Assembly (NCBI GenBank): GCA_022775105.1 | Contig: JALFIX010000094.1 | Span: 1 to 64,000 of the forward strand | Direction of reading: 5' to 3' | DNA length: 64,000 bases | Source: Prevotella sp. | Lineage (GTDB): Bacteria > Bacteroidota > Bacteroidia > Bacteroidales > Bacteroidaceae | Shown here: positions 36,558 through 44,250 of the stretch, one piece after another | Numbering within the stretch: position 1 is the first letter of the stretch | Layout: each line of letters starts with the position of its first letter | Program-made: the position numbers and the translations under genes | The notes under the pieces: generated by a model | Told to the model about the DNA's origin: nothing | Database searches by the model: none | What the model saw: only the letters and a program-made list of their open reading frames with translations

Positions 36558-39314
36558 ATGAAAAAAAGAATACTGATGGGAGCTATCATATCGCTCTCTA
36601 CATCAATGACTTTTGCACAAGTGGCAAAACCAATGGAGGATGTCAACAAGGTGGTGGATAACACCCTCGACAGCCTCAACAAGGCCAAGACCGCACGAAT
36701 ACCTGCGGGAACAAGCCGCAAGGGCAACAACCCCGTGCTCTTCCTCATCGGCAACTCCACCATGCGCAACGGTACGCTTGGCAACGGCAACAACGGACAG
36801 TGGGGATGGGGCTACTATGCACAGGAGTTCTTCGACGAGAACAAGATCACTGTTGAAAACCAGGCTCTCGGAGGTATGAGCAGCCGCACCTTCTACACCC
36901 GCCTTTGGCCCGACGTGCGCAAGGGCATACAGAAGGGCGACTGGGTCATCATCTCCATCGGACATAACGACAACGGTCCGTATGACAGCGGACGCGCCCG
37001 CGCCAGCATCCCTGGCATAGGCAAGGACACGCTAAACGTCACCATCAAGGAGACGGGTGTGAAGGAAACGGTATATACCTACGGTGAATATCTACGCAAA
37101 TACATCAACGACTGCCGTGCCGTGGGAGCTAATCCCATCCTGATGTCACTCACTCCGCGTGACGCCTACGACGACAACGGCAAGATAGTGCGTGTAAACA
37201 AGACCTTCGGTCTGTGGGCAAAGCAGGTGGCTGAACAGGAAAACGTGCCTTACGTCGATCTCAACGAGATTTCGGCATCCAAGCTCGATGCCTACGGTCC
37301 TTGGAAGGAGAAATACCACTTCTACACCGACCATATCCACACAAGCCGTTTCGGTGCTATGATGAACGCAAGGTCGGCTGCCGAGGGTATCGCAGAGAGC
37401 AAGGACCCTAAACTTGCTCCGCTGCAGGCTATGATGCACAATGTGGAACTGCCCACCGAAGAGGTGAACCGCGAAAAGGGCAAGCCCGTGGTGTTCATCA
37501 CAGGCGACAGTACGGTGAAAAACGAGGACAAGGACGAGAACGGAATGTGGGGCTGGGGTTCACAGGCTTACACCGTGTTCGACCAGAACAAGATTACCTG
37601 CGTCAACTGTGCCAAGGCAGGACGCAGCACCCGCACCTACCTCAACGAGGGACGTTGGGACAAGGTGTATAACAGTCTTCAGCCCGGCGACTTCGTGCTG
37701 ATTCAGTTCGGACACAATGACATTGGTCCTATCGACAATCAGAAGCAGCGCGGAACGATAGCCTGCGCCAAGGACACAAGTCATGTCTATAAGCTCGCCG
37801 ATAGCGGCAAATACGAGGTGGTATATTCCTTCGGATGGTATCTGAAGAAATTCATCCAGGACGTGAGGGAGAAGGGTGCCACTCCTATCCTCGTGTCGCT
37901 CACTCCGCGCAACGAATGGCCCGGCGGCAAGATTGAGCGCCGCAACGACTCCTACGGCAAGTGGTATCGCGAGGTGGTTAAGGAAACAGGAGTGGAATTA
38001 GTGGATGTACATAATATCTCTGCCGACTTCCTCGACGGTATCGGAAGGGAAGAGGCAAAGGCATATTACAACCACGACCATACCCACACCTCCCTCACCG
38101 GCGCCAAGTTGAACGCCAAGAGTATGGCTAAGGGTCTGATGCGCAACGACTCGCCACTCGCCAAGTATCTCATTGCCCAAACCACAATCGTGGAGGACAT
38201 GAGCAAGAGAGACCCGAAGAACAACGACCCGTTCTACTATACAGCCGAACTGCCCGACGGCAACTACAAGGTGACTGTTGTCTTCGGCTCCAAGAAAAAG
38301 GCGGGAAAGACTGTCGTAAGGGCAGAAAGCCGACGTCTTATGGTGGATGAGGTGACAACGAAGAAGGGTGAGTTCAAGACGGTTGAGTTCACCGTCAACA
38401 AGCGCACTCCGTTTATCTCTGACCTGAAATACGTTAAGATTAAGGACCGTGAGAAGGGAACCATGACCTGGGACGATGTCCTGACATTGGAGTTCACCGG
38501 TGCCGCTCCTGCCGTCAAGGAGTTGCGAATAGAGCGCGACACCACCGCTACACAGGTTTTCCTCTGCGGCAACTCTACCGTCACCGACCAACCGAATGAA
38601 CCATACGCCAGCTGGGGACAGATGGCTCCCGTGTGGTTTGGTCCCGACGTGGTGATTGCCAATCATGCCGAGAGCGGACTTGCCACAAGTTCGTTCATCG
38701 CCCAGGGCCGTCTCGACCAGGTGATTGAGCAGATGAAGAAGGGCGACTACGTGTTCTGCGAGTTCGGTCATAACGACCAGAAGGAGCGCAAGCCCGGAAG
38801 CGGTGCATGGTATAACTTCTCGCAGAACCTCAAGATATTCATAGACCGTGTGAGGGCAAAGGGTGGCAATCTCATCTTCGTCACTCCAACCCAGCGCCGC
38901 TCTTTCGACGAGGCTACTCATAGCAAGATACAGGAAACCCACGGCGACTATCCCGACGCCATGCGTGCTGTGGCTCGCCGCGAGAACGTGCCGGTGATTG
39001 AACTTCACGACATGACCCGCACATTCTTCGAGACTCTCGGATTTGAGGGCAGTAAGTCGTCGCTCGTGCATTATCCAGCCAACTCATTCCCCGGTCAGAC
39101 CAAGGAACTTGCCGACAACACCCACTTCAATCCCTACGGCGCATACGAGGTGGCAAAGATGGTGGTTATGGGCATGAAGCAGCTCAACCTACCCCTCGTC
39201 AAGTCACTGCGCCCGGAGTGGAAGGACTACAATCCCGCACAACCCGACGACGTGAAGACCTTCAAGTGGTATCCCGCACAGAGTGTGGATGTGACCAAGC
39301 CGGCGGGAAACTGA
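36558..39314 (+). CDS. Three-domain SGNH/GDSL hydrolase, rhamnogalacturonan acetylesterase-like (CE12-like)
   Basis: 918 aa with three block I motifs (FLIGNSTMRNG, FITGDSTVKNE, FLCGNSTVTDQ), three GHND motifs (ISIGHNDNGPYD, IQFGHNDIGPID, CEFGHNDQKERK) and matching C-terminal D/TH..H blocks (DHIHTSRFGA, DHTHTSLTGA, DNTHFNPYGA). Confidence 0.92.
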   Translation: MKKRILMGAIISLSTSMTFAQVAKPMEDVNKVVDNTLDSLNKAKTARIPAGTSRKGNNPVLFLIGNSTMRNGTLGNGNNGQWGWGYYAQEFFDENKITVENQALGGMSSRTFYTRLWPDVRKGIQKGDWVIISIGHNDNGPYDSGRARASIPGIGKDTLNVTIKETGVKETVYTYGEYLRKYINDCRAVGANPILMSLTPRDAYDDNGKIVRVNKTFGLWAKQVAEQENVPYVDLNEISASKLDAYGPWKEKYHFYTDHIHTSRFGAMMNARSAAEGIAESKDPKLAPLQAMMHNVELPTEEVNREKGKPVVFITGDSTVKNEDKDENGMWGWGSQAYTVFDQNKITCVNCAKAGRSTRTYLNEGRWDKVYNSLQPGDFVLIQFGHNDIGPIDNQKQRGTIACAKDTSHVYKLADSGKYEVVYSFGWYLKKFIQDVREKGATPILVSLTPRNEWPGGKIERRNDSYGKWYREVVKETGVELVDVHNISADFLDGIGREEAKAYYNHDHTHTSLTGAKLNAKSMAKGLMRNDSPLAKYLIAQTTIVEDMSKRDPKNNDPFYYTAELPDGNYKVTVVFGSKKKAGKTVVRAESRRLMVDEVTTKKGEFKTVEFTVNKRTPFISDLKYVKIKDREKGTMTWDDVLTLEFTGAAPAVKELRIERDTTATQVFLCGNSTVTDQPNEPYASWGQMAPVWFGPDVVIANHAESGLATSSFIAQGRLDQVIEQMKKGDYVFCEFGHNDQKERKPGSGAWYNFSQNLKIFIDRVRAKGGNLIFVTPTQRRSFDEATHSKIQETHGDYPDAMRAVARRENVPVIELHDMTRTFFETLGFEGSKSSLVHYPANSFPGQTKELADNTHFNPYGAYEVAKMVVMGMKQLNLPLVKSLRPEWKDYNPAQPDDVKTFKWYPAQSVDVTKPAGN

Positions 39315-39324
39315 GCTTTTTAAA

Positions 39325-39366
39325 TGAAGAGTGAAGAATGAAGAATGAAGAATGAAGAATGAAGAA
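39325..39366. repeat. Heptanucleotide tandem repeat (TGAAGAA)x6
   Basis: tgaagag followed by five tgaagaa units, directly upstream of the GH2 gene. Confidence 0.9.
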
Positions 39367-39454
39367 TGGCTGCGCGAACTCCTCGGATGCGGATGCCTCT
39401 GGGAGCGTGGGCGTCTCGCCCGCGGCTTGTCGAGAAAACATATTATTTAAACAT

Positions 39455-41851
39455 ATGACAATGAAAAAACTTATGATTATAGCGGCTATGGCAATGCTCG
39501 CAGGAGAAGCATCAGCCGCAGCGAGAGATACTATAAGCCTGAATGCGGGATGGCAGTTCCACCTCGGTGAACTGCCCGGCATCGAGGCAGTGAAGAACGC
39601 CAAGAGCGAGAAGGTCAACCTGCCGCATGACTTCCTCATCGGACAGCCATGGGTGGAACCCGACCCCTCGGAGCGTCCCGACAACAGCGACGCAGGCAGC
39701 AACGTGCGCAGCCGACTCAGCCCCCGTGGCTTCAAGGAGATGAACGTGGGATGGTACAGATACTCCCTCACCCCCAAGGCAGAATGGAAGGGCAAGAGAG
39801 TAGTGCTCGACTTCCAGGGCATTATGCTCGTGGGCGACGTGTGGCTCAACGGCAAGCATATCGGCAAGACCGACTACGGCTATCTTGGCTTTGACTCCGA
39901 AATCACGAGTCTGCTCAAATTCGGCGAGGAGAACGAAATCATCGTAAAGGCAAATACCCAACAGCCAAATAATTCCCGTTGGTACACCGGCGGCGGACTC
40001 TATCGCGACGTCAACCTCATCGTCACCGACAAGAAACTCTACTTCCCGCGCCATCCGCTCTTCATCCGCACCGAAAACAACAGCAAGGTGAAGATTCAGG
40101 CAGAGATTGCATGCTTCAACAAGGTGGATAAGATTCCTGCCGAGGTGAAGATCTATGATGCCAACGGACAGGTTGTCGCCCAGCAAAAGCAGGACATCAC
40201 CTTCAACGCAAAATGGCGCACACGCGAATATGAACTCCAGCCGATGGAGATTAAGAACGCCAATCTCTGGTCGTGCGAGTCACCTTATCTATATACCGCC
40301 GAGGTGACCCTCTTCGACGCCAACGGCAACACCGTTGACCAGATACGCGAGCAGTTTGGCGTACGCACCATCGAGTTCTCGCCCGCCTGCGGATTCAAGC
40401 TCAACGGCAAGAAGGTGCTGCTCAAGGGATATGCCAACCACCACACCCTCGGTGCCCTTGGTGCCGCAGCCTATCCCCGTGCCATCGAGAAGCGCATACA
40501 GTTGATGAAGTCTTTCGGCTACAACCATATCCGCACATCCCACAATCCCTACAGCGAGGACTTTATGCGCCTCTGCGACCGCTACGGCATCCTCGTCGTG
40601 GATGAACTGTATGACAAGTGGCTCACACAGTATGCAGGAGGTCGCGTGGAATGGGAGGCACTGTGGCAGCGCGACGTGCCCGAATGGGTGAAGCGCGACC
40701 GCAACCACCCCTCTGTAGTGATGTGGAGTCTCGGCAATGAACTTCAGCAATACGCCAACCTCCCCTTCAACGACTGGGGAGTGACGGCATACAATCTGCA
40801 AAAGGAACTCCTTCACAGATATGACAATACCCGCCTGACCACCGTCGCCATGCACCCCCGCTACCGCGACATCGACACCGACTCTATCCCCGCACCTTTG
40901 GCGATAGCCACCGAGGTCAACTCATATAACTACCGCTATATGTACTTCCCCGGCGACTCGCGCCGCTATCCCGAGAAGATATTCTATCAGAGCGAGGCAA
41001 GCACTGCCGCCATGGGTCCCAACTTCTTCGAGATGGACCTCGACAAGGTTGTAGGTCTTGCCTACTGGGGAGCCATCGACTATCTCGGCGAGAGTATGGG
41101 ATGGCCCATCAAGGGATGGAACCAGGGCGTGTTCGACATCTCCCTACAGCCCAAACCCGACGCTTACTTCCTCAAGAGCATGTTCTCAGATGAGCCCACC
41201 GTCCACCTCGCCGTGATTGAGAAGGGAAAGAAGGGCGAGCAGATGTGGAACGGAGTGAACGTTGCCATCGGCAGCTATTCAGAGAACTGGACCAGGCAGG
41301 AGGGCGAGAAGCTCTCGCTCTATACCTACACCAACGCCGAGGAGGTGGAGCTGAAGCTCAACGGCAAGAGCCTTGGCGTGAAGCAAAACAGCACCAACCC
41401 CAAGGAGCGCAACCGCATCAAGTGGGACAACATCGAGTATAAGTCGGGCACCCTTACCGCCATTGCCCGTAACGGCGGCAAGGAGGTGGCACGCCATAAC
41501 TTGGTGACAACAGGTGAAGCCGTTGGCCTCAAACTGATACCCGACGCACAGACATGGCATGCCGACGGCAAGGACCTGCTGCACGTCAGGGTAATTGCCG
41601 TAGATAAGAAGGGCAGACGCGTGTTCGCCGCCGGCGAGAATCTTCGTTTCTCCGTGGCTGGCGATGCCGAGATAGTAGCTGTTGACAACGGCAACATCTC
41701 GTCCGACGAACTTGCCGTAGGCACCGAGCGCAGTCTCTTCATGGGCAGTGCCCTTGTCATCCTCCGTGCAGGAGCGTCAGCCTCCAACATCACCTTGGAA
41801 GTGACAAGTGACAAATACAAGACTCAGAGATTAAAACTCAATACATTGTAG
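39455..41851 (+). CDS. Glycoside hydrolase family 2 (beta-galactosidase-like); start corrected from 39359
   Basis: Signal peptide MTMKKLMIIAAMAMLAGEASA follows the in-frame ATG at 39455. The upstream 32 codons come from the heptamer repeat and low-complexity leader. GH2 motifs LPHDFLIGQPW, FNHIRTSHNPYSEDFMRLCDRYGILVVDELYDKW, VVMWSLGNELQQY. Confidence 0.93.
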   Translation: MTMKKLMIIAAMAMLAGEASAAARDTISLNAGWQFHLGELPGIEAVKNAKSEKVNLPHDFLIGQPWVEPDPSERPDNSDAGSNVRSRLSPRGFKEMNVGWYRYSLTPKAEWKGKRVVLDFQGIMLVGDVWLNGKHIGKTDYGYLGFDSEITSLLKFGEENEIIVKANTQQPNNSRWYTGGGLYRDVNLIVTDKKLYFPRHPLFIRTENNSKVKIQAEIACFNKVDKIPAEVKIYDANGQVVAQQKQDITFNAKWRTREYELQPMEIKNANLWSCESPYLYTAEVTLFDANGNTVDQIREQFGVRTIEFSPACGFKLNGKKVLLKGYANHHTLGALGAAAYPRAIEKRIQLMKSFGYNHIRTSHNPYSEDFMRLCDRYGILVVDELYDKWLTQYAGGRVEWEALWQRDVPEWVKRDRNHPSVVMWSLGNELQQYANLPFNDWGVTAYNLQKELLHRYDNTRLTTVAMHPRYRDIDTDSIPAPLAIATEVNSYNYRYMYFPGDSRRYPEKIFYQSEASTAAMGPNFFEMDLDKVVGLAYWGAIDYLGESMGWPIKGWNQGVFDISLQPKPDAYFLKSMFSDEPTVHLAVIEKGKKGEQMWNGVNVAIGSYSENWTRQEGEKLSLYTYTNAEEVELKLNGKSLGVKQNSTNPKERNRIKWDNIEYKSGTLTAIARNGGKEVARHNLVTTGEAVGLKLIPDAQTWHADGKDLLHVRVIAVDKKGRRVFAAGENLRFSVAGDAEIVAVDNGNISSDELAVGTERSLFMGSALVILRAGASASNITLEVTSDKYKTQRLKLNTL

Positions 41852-41881
41852 TTTTCTTTAAATTTAGTTAGTTGGTTCTCC

Positions 41882-41924
41882 GGACCGGCGTAATTCCATC
41901 CCATAGGATTACGTCGGTCCTTTT
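41882..41924 (+). terminator. Rho-independent terminator
   Basis: ggaccggcgtaat / attacgtcggtcc (13 bp, one G-U) followed by tttt. Confidence 0.85.
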
Positions 41925-42005
41925 ATATTATCTCAACTTTCATTTAAAATGAATCATAGGGACAGGTTTGAAGTGAACCCATGAAGTTGGCCCTTCTGTG
42001 GTGAA

Positions 42006-42683
42006 TCAAAATACCATCATCTGAGGACAATGGTCACTTTCAGTCTTATCCCATTTACCTATTTCATAAGCGAATGTCTGGATATTTGTGAAAGCGAAGT
42101 CTATGAAGAAAGGCATATTCTCCTTGAACTGGTGATAATAAGTGGCTCTTGATTCTTTGCCAAATTCCTCACCTGTGCGTTCGTGATATAGACTATATAA
42201 GTTAAGACCTTTCAGGAAGTCAATACACTGCTCGAAAGTGCCTGTCGATTTACTTACGCCAGACTGTCCGACATAGCAGTTGAAGTCGCCACATATAAGT
42301 GTCGGGAAATTTCTTATATATTGCTCATAGTCCTTCAACGCATCAAGAAGTATCTGCGGATATGATTTCTTTCTCCCCTGTACCTTTGTTGGCCATGTGG
42401 CAAATAAGAGAAAGCGTCTGTCAACAATCAAGGGAAGGATGTATATATGCTCACTATTATACCACGGTGCGATAACTACCTCATGCTGAATATTCCAAAT
42501 GACACCAAGCCCCTTCCATGCGACAGAGTTGTCGCCAATCCACTCCATGGAATAGCCTTGCGGTAATCTTATTTCATCATACCGGGCACATTCAGGCAAT
42601 ACCATAATGTCTGCACCCATAGATAATACGTGGTCAATCTTTGCTTGAGTGCACTTGTTTATATTATAAGAAAGTATCTTCAT
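42006..42683 (-). CDS. Endonuclease/exonuclease/phosphatase family protein
   Basis: 225 aa; MKILSYNINKC, IMVLPECARYDE, LICGDFNCYVGQSG, DHCPQMMVF. Confidence 0.8.
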   Translation of the reverse strand: MKILSYNINKCTQAKIDHVLSMGADIMVLPECARYDEIRLPQGYSMEWIGDNSVAWKGLGVIWNIQHEVVIAPWYNSEHIYILPLIVDRRFLLFATWPTKVQGRKKSYPQILLDALKDYEQYIRNFPTLICGDFNCYVGQSGVSKSTGTFEQCIDFLKGLNLYSLYHERTGEEFGKESRATYYHQFKENMPFFIDFAFTNIQTFAYEIGKWDKTESDHCPQMMVF

Positions 42684-42706
42684 CTTCAGTCATAGCATCC
42701 TCTTAT

Positions 42707-42961
42707 TTACAATACCTTGATTTCTTCATCCGACAAGCCCGTCATTTCTGATATGTCAGCAGCAGTGAATCCTTTTGACTTCATTTTTCGTGCAATAGCA
42801 ATAGCTTTTCTTTTTTCCCCTTCCGCATTACCTTCTCTCCTCGCCGTATCAATTGAATTCTTGATGTCACGGTAGGCATTTAGGCTATCTTCGTATTCAC
42901 GAAGTTCCTCTGGGGTGAACGTGGCTATCTCCGCCACATCTCTTTCTTCTATTCCATTCAT
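42707..42961 (-). pseudogene. C-terminal remnant of Rpn-type PD-(D/E)XK nuclease/transposase-like protein (tracked ORF start 43015; internal ATG 42961 preferred)
   Basis: EELREYEDSLNAYRDIKNSIDTARREGNAEGEKRKAIAIARKMKSKGFTAADISEMTGLSDEEIKVL matches the characteristic tail of Rpn/PDDEXK proteins; the nuclease domain is absent. A minus-strand TATTTTTG element lies just upstream of ATG 42961. Confidence 0.6.
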
Positions 42962-43056
42962 ACCACTAAATATAATTTCCGCTGCAAAAATACAACTTTT
43001 CAGGGAAAAATGCAAGAAAAAACAAGAAAAAAAATATAATAACTTGAATTTAAAAA

Positions 43057-43280
43057 TGTCATTGTCATTTTGTCATTTTGTCACGAATAAGTATTTTTAG
43101 ATACTCATAATTGGGGACTAAAGTTTTAAAAAGTTCTTATTATAAATATTATATTATATATTATATTATAATATAATATATAATATAATATTTCATTTAT
43201 GGATGTTTATTACTACTTATTGTTTGGGGTTATTTTTTCTTATTCGTGACAAAATGACAAATGACAAAATGACAAAATGG
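43057..43280. repeat. Concentric inverted-repeat element with TGTCATTT arms
   Basis: tttgtcattttgtcacgaataag at about 43069-43091 is the exact reverse complement of cttattcgtgacaaaatgacaaa at 43239-43261; arms extend with a 1-nt indel. Confidence 0.85.
43144..43193. repeat. Perfect 50-bp A/T palindrome
   Basis: aaatattatattatatattatattataatataatatataatataatattt equals its own reverse complement. Confidence 0.95.
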
Positions 43281-43290
43281 AGATTTGAGG

Positions 43291-43329
43291 CACTGCCTCA
43301 GTGAGCTAAAACGGCTCACCGAGGTAGTG
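43291..43329. other. 16-bp hairpin
   Basis: cactgcctcagtgagc (43291-43306), loop taaaacg, gctcaccgaggtagtg (43314-43329); two mismatches. Confidence 0.65.
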
Positions 43330-43468
43330 ATAGAGAAGTCGCACCTGCTGTGGTGTGAAACGGCGTTGGGTGGGAATGTAGCCCGTGGCGGCGAGACGTG
43401 GCACCCGAAAATTTGAAAGGAGACTTTAGAAAATCTGAGACGTGGCGCGGCAGGAGGTGAGACGTCTT

Positions 43469-43885
43469 AATCCACAGATTAACACGGATTGGGGATTTTA
43501 ATTGGATTAACACAGATTTTGGGTTATCCACAGATTAACACAGAGATAATTTTTGTTGGATTAACACAGATTTTGGGCTGCGCGTGGGTTTATGATTAGG
43601 TTGCGGCATGGTGTAGGGGCTTACTTTATGTAAGACCGCCTGTGCTTAGTCTTTTTCGGAGATTTGCCATCCGGGGGTGCGGTCTTACACAAGGTAAGAC
43701 CCTACAGCGGACGGGGGCTGCGCATGAAAATCTGTGATAATCAAAATATCTTTAGATATTAAAAAATCCTGCTAATCTGTGATAATCTGTGGACAAAAAA
43801 ACATCTGCGGATAAAAATCTGTGATAATCAACCTAAAATTCCTTATCTGTGATAATCTGTGGATAAATAAAAATCCGTGGATAAA
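43469..43885. repeat. Intergenic concentric inverted-repeat element (CCACAGATTAACACAGAT family), copy C
   Basis: Four forward copies (43470-43572) face five reverse copies (43729-43885). An inner 27-bp inverted repeat, gtaggggcttactttatgtaagaccgc (43613-43639) / gcggtcttacacaaggtaagaccctac (43679-43705), sits between them. Confidence 0.85.
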
Positions 43886-43955
43886 TAACTCGCAATAACT
43901 CGCAAGTTCATACCGAGACAGGACGTTTCGGGGAATGGGGGATTTTAAAAAGCAG

Positions 43956-43963
43956 TACCTTTG
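43956..43963 (+). promoter_or_regulatory. -7 element (TACCTTTG) upstream of a truncated HU-like start
   Basis: TAnnTTTG about 50 bp before ATG 44013. Confidence 0.5.
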
Positions 43964-44012
43964 CATCGCGAAATCAAAACAGTAGTATTAACCCTTTAAT
44001 TTTTTTACAACT

Positions 44013-44084
44013 ATGCTGAAATATCAGATTTACAAGTCGATGCAGAATCAACACATTGTAGTTTCATTAAATTTATTATTTTGA
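44013..44084 (+). pseudogene. Possible N-terminal remnant of an HU-like DNA-binding protein
   Basis: MLKYQIYKSMQNQHIVVSLNLLF*; the first ~13 residues resemble N-termini of Bacteroidota HU-like proteins (xxKYxIYKS...). Confidence 0.35.
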
Positions 44085-44184
44085 ATAAAAGCAGTAACCT
44101 TGCTGCTTGATAGAAAAAAAACACCAATATCAAAAATATCGGTAAAACTATCAAAAATCATAGTTATAAAACTTAATTTTACAA

Positions 44185-44192
44185 TAAATTTG
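44185..44192 (+). promoter_or_regulatory. -7 element (TAAATTTG) upstream of third SusC
   Basis: TAnnTTTG about 59 bp before ATG 44251. Confidence 0.55.
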
Positions 44193-44250
44193 CAGCCGAA
44201 AATCAGAAATATACTAAAACGTTTATTATGTACCTATAAATTATATAAAA

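Noticed and set aside
37998-39071. 357-aa minus-strand ORF opposite the triple SGNH gene
   Set aside because: Antisense shadow ORF with no promoter or recognisable domain.
43469-43885. CRISPR array
   Set aside because: Repeats are in inverted orientation with irregular spacing, imperfect, and no cas genes are present.
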